Shown piece by piece: positions 7,338 through 14,663 of a stretch of DNA of 24,890 nt (position 1 is its first letter; every line of letters begins with the position of its first letter). This stretch comes from 66-474 sp035717365. Lineage in GTDB: Bacteria > Pseudomonadota > Gammaproteobacteria > Xanthomonadales > Rhodanobacteraceae. The notes under the pieces were generated by a model. It saw only the letters and a list, made by a program, of their open reading frames with translations. It did not search any database and was not told the DNA's origin. Location: assembly GCA_035717365.1 (NCBI GenBank), contig DASTIS010000117.1:1-24890 (forward strand), given 5' to 3'. The translations under genes were made by a program, and so were the position numbers.

Positions 7338-7437
7338 CCGTTCGTCCCGAGCGTAGGCGCGGAGCGCCGAAGTCGAAGGACAGCGGCAAGGCGCTTCGAC
7401 TTCGCGGCGTGAAGGCCGCTACGCTCAGCGCGAACGG
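7338..7437. repeat. 100-bp imperfect inverted repeat
   Basis: The left arm starts CCGTTCGTCCCGAGCGTAGG and reads on into GCGCCGAAGTCGAAGGAC. The right arm is its imperfect reverse complement, ending GCTACGCTCAGCGCGAACGG. The whole could fold as one long hairpin. Its text resembles a dispersed intergenic repeat common in proteobacteria. It lies between the ATL gene and the tRNA-Phe promoter and may end the upstream transcript. Confidence 0.7.
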
Positions 7438-7480
7438 ATATCCGGGGCTTCGGGCTGAGGTACTACCGTTCCGCGAATGC

Positions 7481-7509
7481 TTGACGGTCTGCGCGGTGGC
7501 CGGTCTAAT
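7481..7509 (+). promoter_or_regulatory. Sigma70-type promoter of tRNA-Phe
   Basis: TTGACG (7481-7486) and TCTAAT (7504-7509) are separated by 17 bp. The expected transcription start is about 50 bp before the tRNA 5' end at 7568. Both boxes are one base from consensus. Confidence 0.75.
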
Positions 7510-7567
7510 ACGCGGTTCGTGATCGCCATCCGCGCAATGCGGGCATAGCGGGCGATTGCGCTGGTTC

Positions 7568-7643
7568 GGCCAGGTAGCTCAGTTGGTAGAGCAGTGGACT
7601 GAAAATCCACGTGTCGGTGGTTCGATTCCGCCCCTGGCCACCA
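7568..7643 (+). tRNA. tRNA-Phe (anticodon GAA)
   Basis: A 76-nt cloverleaf with acceptor GGCCAGG/CCTGGCC, D-arm AGCTCAGTTGGTAGAGC, anticodon stem GTGGA/TCCAC with loop CTGAAAA (anticodon GAA), T-arm GGTGG-TTCGATT-CCGCC, discriminator A and encoded CCA. Its last 17 bases and the following ~48 bp are repeated 182 bp downstream. Confidence 0.97.
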
Positions 7644-7691
7644 TTCCCCTCGATTTGCAGACCGCATCGAAGCTTCGATGTTGTTTCATGC
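7627..7691 (+). repeat. Direct repeat, copy 1 (tRNA-Phe 3' end and downstream)
   Basis: Sixty-five bases starting TCCGCCCCTGGCCACCATT and running past the tRNA into a 16-bp perfect palindrome CATCGAAGCTTCGATG (7665-7680). About 60 of 65 positions match copy 2 at 7809-7873, and all differences are transitions. The palindrome followed by TTGTTT may act as a weak tRNA terminator. Confidence 0.85.
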
Positions 7692-7706
7692 TGGAATCGA
7701 ACCACT

Positions 7707-7873
7707 GTGGTTCGACTACTCGCGCCATCCATGGCGCTCGCCCTTCGGGCCGCCGCAGCCTGCCCCGGACTTGATCCGGGGGCGTTCGCGCGCGCTCCCG
7801 GCGCGCGCAGTCCGCCCCTGGCCACCATTTCCCTCGACTTGCAGACCGCATCGAAGCTTCGATGTCGCTTCGT
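7707..7873 (+). pseudogene. Broken second copy of the tRNA-Phe 3' end with hairpin-rich insert
   Basis: GTGGTTCGA (7707-7715) matches the T-arm of tRNA-Phe. About 93 bp later GTCCGCCCCTGGCCACCA resumes exactly where the T-arm would continue, followed by the same downstream flank (repeat copy 2, 7809-7873, with palindrome at 7847-7862). The insert (about 7716-7808) is a string of hairpins: GCGCCAT/ATGGCGC, CCCCGGA...TCCGGGG and GCGCGCG...CGCGCGC. The 5' half of the tRNA is absent. The simplest reading is a tandem duplicate of the tRNA 3' region that was later split by a palindromic element; it cannot be a functional tRNA. Confidence 0.6.
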
Positions 7874-7933
7874 GCATGCCGAATTGCCTCCATTCGGGTG
7901 ACACGAGCAGGGGAAAACCATGCCGCCGGTCAC

Positions 7934-7962
7934 GTTTGTTTTCGTTGCAGTTGCAAACAAAC
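7934..7962. repeat. Inverted repeat upstream of the DUF4115 gene
   Basis: GTTTGTTT (7934-7941) and AAACAAAC (7955-7962) form an 8-bp perfect inverted repeat with a 13-bp centre. It is AT-rich in a GC-rich context and lies about 115 bp before the next gene. It could be an operator or a structured leader; no partner regulator is visible. Confidence 0.4.
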
Positions 7963-8076
7963 ATCAATTCGGTGCCGGCTGGCATGCGGCATGCTCAGCT
8001 CAACCACGAGTTTCGCGATTTCCGCGCCATTCGCACAATTCTGGTCCAACGATCTACCTGTCGCACCGAGAGCAAA

Positions 8077-8808
8077 ATGGACAAGCACGACATTACAGCA
8101 AGACGAACAGGGCGCCGGTTGACCAGTGCCACGGTCGCTGGCTTGGCCTTGATCCTCGTCGGCGTCGTGCCTGCGCTGGCGTCTTCGCCTGACTCGATCG
8201 CGGTGCCGACATCGCAACTGGCGCACGCCGACAGCACGAAGTTGCAGCAGATGACGGTCCCCGAGCTGCTGGGTGCCGCCCGAGATGCGTACAGCCACGG
8301 ACGTCTGGTGGCTCGGCCTTTTGACAATGCGATCGAGTATTACCTGGCGGCGCTGCGGAAGGACCCGACGAACCGTGTCGCCATCGACGCGCTGCGGGAA
8401 TCGTTTCCGTACGCGGCTGCACAGGTGGAGCGCACCATTGCCGAGGGCAATTTCGATGAAGCCGACCGCGAAATCGGGCTTCTCGCCGAGGCCGATCCGG
8501 GCAACTACACGCTGACCATCCTCCGTGGCAAGCTGGAGGCGCAGCAAAAGCGACCGGGCGGCGAGCACGTGCTCACTCTGCATGCATCCGACGAATCCTG
8601 GGTTGAAGTCACGAACGCCAATGGCCGCGTCATCGACTCACGTCTTCTGCATCCCGGTGAGTCGCGATCCTATCGGTCCTCGCGTCCGCTACGGATCACG
8701 CTCGGCAACGCCGATGGCGTCAAGGTCACCAGCGACGGGAAGGCCGTCGTGGTCAAGACGGACCCGCACGCGAAAGTCGCACATCTGGAGCTTTTCGCTT
8801 CGTTGTGA
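8077..8808 (+). CDS. Exported or anchored protein with RodZ-like C-terminal DUF4115 domain
   Basis: A 243-residue protein. Residues 1-15 are basic (MDKHDITARRTGRR) and are followed by a hydrophobic stretch LTSATVAGLALILVGVVPALA (about 15-35), a signal peptide or anchor. The middle (about 60-155) is helical and reads like tetratricopeptide-type repeats (AIEYYLAALRKDPTNRVAI, AIAEGNFDEADREI-like). The C-terminus (about 165-243) matches the periplasmic DUF4115 domain of the cell-shape protein RodZ: SWVEVTNANGRVIDSRLLHPGES, then PLRITLGNADGVKVTSDGKAV. The cytoplasmic helix-turn-helix domain of RodZ is absent, so it is not RodZ itself. A role in the periplasm, perhaps at the cell wall, is inference. 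It stands alone, after the tRNA-Phe region. Confidence 0.7.
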   Translation: MDKHDITARRTGRRLTSATVAGLALILVGVVPALASSPDSIAVPTSQLAHADSTKLQQMTVPELLGAARDAYSHGRLVARPFDNAIEYYLAALRKDPTNRVAIDALRESFPYAAAQVERTIAEGNFDEADREIGLLAEADPGNYTLTILRGKLEAQQKRPGGEHVLTLHASDESWVEVTNANGRVIDSRLLHPGESRSYRSSRPLRITLGNADGVKVTSDGKAVVVKTDPHAKVAHLELFASL

Positions 8809-9000
8809 AAATGTGCGGTTCTACCTTGGCCCACGCCAACTGTGCCGAGATGCCGTCGTTGAAGCGGTTGTTGTCGAAATCATCGGTCGTGGCTGGACGC
8901 GCAACAATTGAAACGCGTCATGGCGGGGCTTCCGCACATTCGTCGGCGAGGTTTCGGCCGGTGATCCTCCGCATCAACGTCAGCTGCGCCGATTCGTGCT

Positions 9001-9423
9001 TTACAGAAAGCGCAATGGGCGCCCTTCACGATCGAACGCCGCGAACTCGCCAACCCGTCCGTCGTTGATGGCGTTGACCATGAAGCGCAGGGGCTGGTCG
9101 GCTTCGTCGGGGTTGGGGGCGATGCCGCCGCGGCCTTCGAGGCTGCCGACGAACACGACATCCCAGTGCTGGCCGGTCGCGGCGGATTCGGCGACCAATG
9201 CGGCAAAACCGGCGATGTCCGTGGGCGCCTTGTCCACGCACAAGCATGGTTGCAGGTGACCGCCCTCACCGCGCTCGAAGCTTTCGCGCTGCGCGGCCGT
9301 GGCGTGCTCGCCCAGCTCGCGCCGGGCAAACACGAACAACAGCCGCTGCGGCTCCTGCTGCCGTCGCGCGGCGTCCAGCAGTGCATTGAAATCGGTCAGC
9401 GTCGGCGTGCCCGTCGGCGCCAT
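9001..9423 (-). CDS. Conserved small protein of unknown function, downstream of ahpD-like gene
   Basis: A 140-residue protein with no signal peptide or membrane segment. It has the recognisable family layout FNALLDAARRQQEPQRLLFVFARREL (about 12-37), CLCVDKAPTDIAGFAALV (about 60-78), WDVVFVGSLEGRGG (about 87-100) and RFMVNAINDGRVGEFAAFD (about 112-131). Relatives in beta- and gammaproteobacteria are often labelled 'ribonucleotide reductase subunit alpha', but nothing here resembles a ribonucleotide reductase, so I do not transfer that name. It starts 5 bases after the stop of the AhpD-family gene and is surely cotranscribed with it. A link to redox stress is inference from that context. Confidence 0.72.
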   Translation of the reverse strand: MAPTGTPTLTDFNALLDAARRQQEPQRLLFVFARRELGEHATAAQRESFERGEGGHLQPCLCVDKAPTDIAGFAALVAESAATGQHWDVVFVGSLEGRGGIAPNPDEADQPLRFMVNAINDGRVGEFAAFDREGRPLRFL

Positions 9424-9428
9424 GGCGG

Positions 9429-9899
9429 TCAGGCGCTTTTTGTGCGCGCGCGCGGTTGGTAATGGCCGGGTTCCGAGCGGAACGGAATCGCGAGGCGGTT
9501 CCAGCCGTTGATCGCGATGATCGCGAATGTGAGTTCCACCAGTTCCTTGTCACTGAACTGCTGGCGCACTTCGTCGTAAAGCGCGTCCGACACGTCGTTT
9601 TCCGAGATCCGGGTAAGCGCTTCGGTCCACGCCAGCGCCGCGCGTTCGCGTTCGCTGTAGAACGGCGATTCGCGCCAGGCGTCGAGCAGGTACAGGCGTT
9701 GTTCGGTTTCGCCGGCGGCGCGCGCGTCCTTGCTGTGCATGTCGAGGCAATACGCGCAGCCGTTGATCTGTGAGGCACGCATTTTTACCAGTTCCATCAG
9801 GGGATGTTCGAGTCCCGAGTTGTCGACGTGTTCCTGGAGTTGGCGGATCGCCTTGAAGCCATCGGGCGAAGCCTGGACGTAGTTGAGGCGTTCGGTCAT
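9429..9899 (-). CDS. AhpD-family / carboxymuconolactone decarboxylase-like protein
   Basis: A 156-residue cytosolic protein with the alkylhydroperoxidase AhpD core. The segment LVKMRASQINGCAYCLDMHSKDARAAG (about 39-65) carries the CxxC pair and the nearby His that act in thiol-dependent peroxide reduction in AhpD relatives. The C-terminal ELVELTFAIIAINGWNRLAIPFR is also typical. These stand-alone proteins are usually of unknown substrate, with a peroxidase role inferred. Translation starts at ATG 9899 (MTERLNYVQASPDGF), the family start. It precedes the small conserved protein by 5 bases and lies about 150 bp downstream of the cysteine-synthase-like gene on the same strand. Confidence 0.9.
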   Translation of the reverse strand: MTERLNYVQASPDGFKAIRQLQEHVDNSGLEHPLMELVKMRASQINGCAYCLDMHSKDARAAGETEQRLYLLDAWRESPFYSERERAALAWTEALTRISENDVSDALYDEVRQQFSDKELVELTFAIIAINGWNRLAIPFRSEPGHYQPRARTKSA

Positions 9900-10051
9900 G
9901 GGGTGATCTCCGTGCGTGTCAGCCTGTTGATTCGTGAAAGCGAGCTTTTGTGAAAAGTCAGGCCATGGACGGCCGTTCTGGTGTGACTGGTTCCTGATCG
10001 CGGCGGAGACCTTGAACTCAGAGTGGGCAGCGATCATGGATGATCGCATGA

Positions 10052-11002
10052 CTAGTGGAACGGCACCGGCCGGTCGACGTCCTTGGCCGGGTGCATGAAG
10101 AAGTCGTGCAGGTATTTCTCGCCTTCGTCGTCGAGGATGGTGACAACGGTCTCGAGTTCGGGATGCTGTCCGCGGATGCGTCTCGCGGCGAGCAGGTGCG
10201 CGCCGGAGCTGGGGCCGCAGAAGAGGCCCTGCGTACGCGCGAGTTTGCGCATCTCCGCCACGGCCTCGGCGCTGCCGACGCCCAGGGTGTCGTTCACCAG
10301 ATCGCGGTGCTGGGCGAAGATGCCGGGCACGAATCCATCCGAGATGCCCTCGATCTGGTGCAGCGCCACTTCGCCGCAAAGAATGGTGCGCGATTCGGAC
10401 GGTTCCATTGCGAACAGGCGCACGCTCGGGTTGACCTTGCGGAATGCCTGCCCGACGCCGATCAGGGTGCCGCCGGTGCCGACCCCGTGCACGAAGGCGT
10501 CGGGTACGCGGCCATCCGGCAACTGCGCAAGGATCTCCGGGCCGAGCAGCTCGCGATTCTCGTCCACGTTCCATTCGGATTCGAACTGGCCGGGGAAGAA
10601 GAACCCCGGCTGCCGGCCCAGTTCGCGCGCACGTTCCAGCGCGTCGTTGACGTGGAAGGTGCCACAAAACAGGACCTCGGCGCCGTACGCGCGCGAGATC
10701 GCCACGCGCTCGCTGGACAGGCCTTCCGGCATCACCACGATCATGCGATAGCCCTTGACCGCGGCCACCATCGAGAAGGCGTTGCCGGTGTTGCCGCTGG
10801 TCGCTTCGACGATGGTGTCGCCGGGCTTGAGCTGTCCGGCCTGTTCGGCGCGTTCGACGATGTAGTTGGCGATGCGCGCCTTGATCGAGCCGGATGGGTT
10901 CAGGAACTCGCACTTGACGAATATGCCGTCGACTTCCAGCAACGGGGTGTCGCCGATGGCGTCGAGGATGTTGGTCGAAACACCGCTGTAACGGGTTGCC
11001 AT
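10052..11002 (-). CDS. PLP-dependent cysteine synthase family protein
   Basis: A fold-type II PLP enzyme of 316 residues, of the cysteine synthase / cystathionine beta-synthase family, that would make cysteine from O-acetylserine and sulfide or a related beta-replacement product. Lys41 in NPSGSIKARIANY is the Schiff-base lysine; the Asn loop TSGNTGNA lies at about 69-75 and the phosphate-binding GVGTGGTL at about 173-180. ATG 11002 has GGAGG 7 bases upstream; a longer in-frame start would add a non-homologous stretch. Exact substrate (CysK, CysM or a CBS-like role) cannot be settled from sequence. It is divergent from the haem peroxidase gene, with a 220-bp gap holding both promoters. Confidence 0.9.
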   Translation of the reverse strand: MATRYSGVSTNILDAIGDTPLLEVDGIFVKCEFLNPSGSIKARIANYIVERAEQAGQLKPGDTIVEATSGNTGNAFSMVAAVKGYRMIVVMPEGLSSERVAISRAYGAEVLFCGTFHVNDALERARELGRQPGFFFPGQFESEWNVDENRELLGPEILAQLPDGRVPDAFVHGVGTGGTLIGVGQAFRKVNPSVRLFAMEPSESRTILCGEVALHQIEGISDGFVPGIFAQHRDLVNDTLGVGSAEAVAEMRKLARTQGLFCGPSSGAHLLAARRIRGQHPELETVVTILDDEGEKYLHDFFMHPAKDVDRPVPFH

Positions 11003-11222
11003 GCGCGGTCCTCCGGTTGCCGATCGTGCAGTGTCACACCGCATGCGATCGATGCGCCTGATCCACGTCAGTGTACGCGCCCTGCAACGGTGTCACGGGC
11101 CGCAGCGTGGTGGTGGCGCGGGTTACCGTGTCGACGGCGCCTTCATTCTTCACTGCATACAATCATGCGGGGTGGTTTCGCACGTACCGTTGCGACCATG
11201 CCGTATCGTCAGGGACGCCCAC

Positions 11223-12293
11223 GTGAACAAGCTTTCGCCCGCGAGGGCGGCCATCGTTGCCGGAATCCCGCTGGCGGTTGTCGTCGCCGCGACGGCCGCG
11301 ATGCAAGGCCCCGCCGGGGCCGGCAATTCGCCCCCGACGCAGCGGCCCGGCGCGGATCAGGTCATCGACCAATTCCAGAAGAACGAGGGCGTGTTTCCCG
11401 GTTATCGCCGCAACCACGCCAAGGGCGTGTGCGTGTCGGGGTATTTCCACAGCAGCGGGAAGGCGGCACGCTACTCGACGGCCCAGGTGTTCGCGTCCGG
11501 CCAGCGCACGCCGGTGATCGGGCGCCTTTCGATTCCGGGCACCAGTCCCTACGCGTGGGACGGCAGCACCCCGATCCGCGGGATGGCGCTCGCGTTGACC
11601 CAGGCCAACGGCGAGCAATGGCGCACGGCGATGAATGCCGTGCCGGCGTTCCCGGTATCCACACCCGCGGCCGATTACGAATTCATGAAGTTGCAACAGC
11701 CCGATTCGGCCACGGGCGATCCCGACCCGAAAAAACTGGCCGCATTCTTCGCGACCCACCCGACGGCCAACGCGTTCCGGATCTGGGATGAAACCACCAA
11801 ACCATCGACCAGTTACGCCACCGTGCGCTACAACAGCCTCGATGCGTTCGAGTTCGTGGACGCCCGCGGCTGGCGGCATGCGGTGCGTTGGAGCATGTTG
11901 CCGGAATCGACCGATGACGGCGGCCCCATTCCTGCCGACGACCCCGACTATCTCGCAGCCGACCTCCGCCGGCGGCTGTCGCATGCGCCGCTAAGGTGGC
12001 GGCTGTCGATCACGCTTGCGAATCCCGGCGACGCAATCAATGACGCCGCCCGGGCGTGGACCGGAGTCCACCGCCACATCGACGCCGGAACCCTGGTGAT
12101 CGAGGCCACGCGACCGCAGGAAAACGGCCCGTGCCGCGACATCAACTTCAATCCGCTGGTGTTGCCGACGGGGATCGAGCCTTCCGACGATCCCTTGCTA
12201 CGCTTCCGCGCGGAGGCCTACGCCGAATCCCATCGTCGCCGTGTCCACGAGGAAGACCACCGGCACACGTCTGCGAAGAGCGGCGGGTCATGA
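11223..12293 (+). CDS. Catalase-family peroxidase (SrpA-type), exported
   Basis: Haem peroxidase of the small catalase-related family. A GTG start (11223) gives a 356-residue protein with a basic start and a hydrophobic segment AAIVAGIPLAVVVAATAAM (about 9-27), a signal peptide or anchor placing it in the periplasm. The distal catalytic His is H65 in YRRNHAKGVCVSGYF. The proximal haem-ligand region is RFRAEAYAESHRRR near the C-terminus, with Tyr as ligand and the upstream Arg. It lacks the long C-terminal domains of classical catalases, and family members are usually peroxidases with weak catalase activity. A TACAAT -10-like box lies at 11158-11163 but no clear -35. The ribosome binding site is weak. 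Confidence 0.88.
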   Translation: MNKLSPARAAIVAGIPLAVVVAATAAMQGPAGAGNSPPTQRPGADQVIDQFQKNEGVFPGYRRNHAKGVCVSGYFHSSGKAARYSTAQVFASGQRTPVIGRLSIPGTSPYAWDGSTPIRGMALALTQANGEQWRTAMNAVPAFPVSTPAADYEFMKLQQPDSATGDPDPKKLAAFFATHPTANAFRIWDETTKPSTSYATVRYNSLDAFEFVDARGWRHAVRWSMLPESTDDGGPIPADDPDYLAADLRRRLSHAPLRWRLSITLANPGDAINDAARAWTGVHRHIDAGTLVIEATRPQENGPCRDINFNPLVLPTGIEPSDDPLLRFRAEAYAESHRRRVHEEDHRHTSAKSGGS

Positions 12294-12350
12294 CGCAGTA
12301 GCAGCGGGTCGGCGCGCAGCGTCTGCTCTTTCGTTTCCGGCGACAAATAT

Positions 12351-12438
12351 CGTGATCGCGCGCAGGCGCGCTCCTGCAAGAAACGATCACGGCAGGGCAC
12401 GCTCTCCGTAGGAGCCAGCCTGCTGGCGACAGGCATCG
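12351..12438. repeat. REP pair of the GTAGGAGC family
   Basis: An inverted unit (TGATCGCGCGCAGGCGCG continuing into CTCCTGCA, 12351-12378) and a forward unit (CCGTAGGAGCCAGCCTGCTG, 12407-12426, continuing to 12438) with hairpin GCCAG-CCTG-CTGGC. These are the same family as the rnr-rlmB pair but facing outward. They lie in the 240-bp convergent gap between the haem peroxidase gene and the next leftward gene. Confidence 0.7.
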
Positions 12439-12484
12439 CGCGACGAACTGACACGCGCGGCGCGTTCTCTGGATCACGCGCAGA

Positions 12485-12509
12485 GCCCCGGAGCGCTCGT
12501 GTCCGGGGC
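12485..12509 (-). terminator. GC hairpin after the exported unknown protein
   Basis: An 8-bp perfect stem GCCCCGGA/TCCGGGGC (12485-12492 with 12502-12509) lies about 28 bp past the stop of the leftward gene. There is no T run, so it may protect or weakly terminate the transcript. Confidence 0.4.
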
Positions 12510-12536
12510 GGGTTCCTGCGGGCGGAATCGCGGTAC

Positions 12537-12974
12537 TTACCAGGAGTAACCACTACTGGTCTTCTGGGCCGGCGTGGCCTGGAGTGCTGCGGCCGCCTTG
12601 CCGGCATCGGCCTGCACCGCCTTGAGATCGCTGGCCTTCAGGCCGGCCTGTGCGTCAGTCAGTGCGCTTTCCAGCTTGCCGTGCAATGCCTGGTTGGATG
12701 CAGAATCCGGGATGGCGCCGTTGCCCTGGCCCTTGCAGGGATTGCCGGCCGCGGCATCGAATCCGTCACCGTTCGCGCCGACCAGGCAATTGATCACATG
12801 GTGCAGGTGGGTTTGCGCCTGGGCCACCGTGGTCGCCTTTTGTGCCAACAGCGCATGCGCGTGGGCGGTGCTGACCTGGTTGTCTGCGCTGCCTTGCGCG
12901 GATGCCGTGAATGCGAATCCCAGCGCCATCGCGCCGGTCATCCCCATCACAAACGACTTGTTCGTCACTTTCAT
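12537..12974 (-). CDS. Exported protein of unknown function
   Basis: A 145-residue protein whose start ATG 12974 has GGAGGTAATC just upstream. Residues 1-26 form a clear Sec signal peptide (MKVTNKS, then hydrophobic GMTGAMALGFAFTASA, cut before QGSAD). The mature protein is small, Ala-rich and probably helical. It has a His-rich stretch QTHLHHVINC and two cysteines (INCLVG, NPCKGQGNGAIPD) that could form a disulfide, followed by two amphipathic Ala-rich helices and a Ser/Gly/Tyr tail. No domain is recognised. It lies about 110 bp downstream of the multicopper oxidase gene on the same strand; a shared role in metal handling is possible but unproven. Confidence 0.8.
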   Translation of the reverse strand: MKVTNKSFVMGMTGAMALGFAFTASAQGSADNQVSTAHAHALLAQKATTVAQAQTHLHHVINCLVGANGDGFDAAAGNPCKGQGNGAIPDSASNQALHGKLESALTDAQAGLKASDLKAVQADAGKAAAALQATPAQKTSSGYSW

Positions 12975-13085
12975 GATTACCTCCGTTCGGTGGCTGCCGT
13001 GTTGACAGCCCAGCAGCTTACGCGAGGGAATGTAATCGGCGTGTATAGCGACGGGGACCTGTTCAGCGGCCAGCACGGTTGCGCT

Positions 13086-14573
13086 TCAAACCGTCTCGAA
13101 CAGAACCATGAGGCCAAAGTCCATGTGCTGCTGCATGTGGCAGTGCCACAGCGACAGCCCGGGCTGGTCGGCGGTGAAGTCGACTTCCGTGGTCTGGTAG
13201 GGCGGCACCAGCACGACGTCCTTCATCACGCCCGCGGTCGACTGGCCCATGATGCGGGTCACCTCGAACGTGTGGCGGTGCAGGTGCAGGGGATGGATGT
13301 CGTCGCTGGCGTTGCGGAAGCGCAGCCGGTAGCGCCTGCCGAGCTCGAGCTTGCGGGTCACGGGCATCGTCTTCCAGTCGTACGGCACGTCGTTGATCGA
13401 CCAGAGGTTGAACCCCTGCGCCGCGCTCTGGCGTTCGGTGATCACCAGGTCGATGGTTTCGTCGGGCGTGGCAACCTGGCGTTTCGGGTCGGCGAACAGG
13501 CGGTAATCCCATTTGAACGCGGGCGGCGCCTGCCATCGCGGCTTGCCCGTGGCGCCCGCGTACTCGACCACGATCCCCATGCCGCCTTCGCGGTCGGCAT
13601 CGGCGGTGTCGCCAAGCACCCACACGCCGGGACGATCCATCTCGACGATCGCGGAAACGCGTTCGGCGGTACCCAGCCACAGCACGGGCACTTCGACGGG
13701 ATGCGGCACCGGATTGCCGTCCAGCGCGACCACCTTGAAGGTGTGGCCGGGCAGGGCGAGGCTGCGGTTCTCGGTGGCGCTGGCATTGACCACGTGCAAC
13801 ATCACGCGTTCGCCGCGCTTGACCCGGATCGGCTCGCCGTGGCCCAGCGCCTTGCCGTTGATCGCGAAGGCGTCGTAGGCGAGTTCGTAGCCGGGCGGTA
13901 CCTTGCCTGCGCCCGGATCGGAATGCGCAGCGATGGTGACCAGTCCGAGGTCCATGCCCTCCGGCGCCATGAAGGGTGTGTCGTCGTCCATCCGCGTGAG
14001 ATACGGCTGGAATTCCTTGAGGGTCAGAAAGACTTCGCGGTCGTAGGCGCCCGGATCGTGTTTCGGTTCGATGTATACGGGACCGGCCTGGCCGCTGTAG
14101 AGCCCGTGCGCGAGATTGGCGCCGGCACGCACATGGGTGTGGTAGAAACGCAGGCCGGCCGGTTGCGGCACGAACACTTCGCGGCGATGCCCGTGTGCCG
14201 GCACCGGCGGTGTGCGTTCCTCGAACGCGCCATCGACGCTGTCGGGGACGAACTGGCCGTGCCAGTGCACCTGCTCGTCGAGATCGGTGTCGTTGAAGAT
14301 GTCGACAACGGTTCGTTGGCCTTCCCTGAAGCGCAAAAGCGGGCCGGGAAAATCACCGTTGTAGAGCGTGGTGGAGACGAACCGTTCGTGGCTGAGTTCC
14401 AGCACGCCGGTCGCGATCCTCAATTCGTAGTCGGCCTTCGCGGAGGCAACGCCCGTGGCCGCGGCAGGGCTTTTCCCGGCTGCGCGGGCCGGGGCCAATG
14501 CGTCCGCGCCGGTCGCGACGCCTGCGGCGAGGGTGGCCAGGCTGGCGGTTTTCAGGAAATCACGACGGCGCAT
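13086..14573 (-). CDS. Tat-exported multicopper oxidase
   Basis: A laccase-type oxidase that would couple oxidation of a substrate (metal ion or phenolic) to reduction of O2 to water in the periplasm. The 495-residue protein begins MRRRDFLKTASLATLAAG, a Tat signal (RRDFLK). Three cupredoxin domains carry the four copper motifs: HWH at 103-105, HTH at 145-147, HPLHLH near 427-432 and HCHMQQHMDFGLM at 477-489. The type 1 ligands are Cys478 and His483; the axial position, ten residues after the Cys, is Leu488 rather than Met. ATG 14573 is preceded by GAGAGG; an upstream start would bury the Tat motif. There is no Met-rich insert of the CueO kind, so a copper-oxidase role is not indicated. Substrate unknown. 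Confidence 0.93.
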   Translation of the reverse strand: MRRRDFLKTASLATLAAGVATGADALAPARAAGKSPAAATGVASAKADYELRIATGVLELSHERFVSTTLYNGDFPGPLLRFREGQRTVVDIFNDTDLDEQVHWHGQFVPDSVDGAFEERTPPVPAHGHRREVFVPQPAGLRFYHTHVRAGANLAHGLYSGQAGPVYIEPKHDPGAYDREVFLTLKEFQPYLTRMDDDTPFMAPEGMDLGLVTIAAHSDPGAGKVPPGYELAYDAFAINGKALGHGEPIRVKRGERVMLHVVNASATENRSLALPGHTFKVVALDGNPVPHPVEVPVLWLGTAERVSAIVEMDRPGVWVLGDTADADREGGMGIVVEYAGATGKPRWQAPPAFKWDYRLFADPKRQVATPDETIDLVITERQSAAQGFNLWSINDVPYDWKTMPVTRKLELGRRYRLRFRNASDDIHPLHLHRHTFEVTRIMGQSTAGVMKDVVLVPPYQTTEVDFTADQPGLSLWHCHMQQHMDFGLMVLFETV

Positions 14574-14663
14574 GCGTACCTCTCGGGCGTCCGGAGGTGG
14601 CAGCGTATCAGCCTTGCGCCGCATCGCCCAGCGACGCGGCGAACCGGGATGGTGACCGCACGC

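Noticed and set aside
7716..7808. CRISPR-like repeat unit
   Set aside because: There are hairpins but no regularly spaced identical repeats with unique spacers and no cas genes; only two copies of the flanking repeat exist.
7505..7985. Minus-strand open frames across tRNA-Phe and its repeat
   Set aside because: These read antisense through the tRNA and hairpins and contain phrases (GQGRNRTTDTW) that recur in spurious antisense-tRNA predictions.
8809..9000. Possible gene fragment on the minus strand (HESAQLTLMRRITGRNLADE)
   Set aside because: About 26 residues only, with no start, no family match and no adjoining frame; nothing else is visible in this gap.
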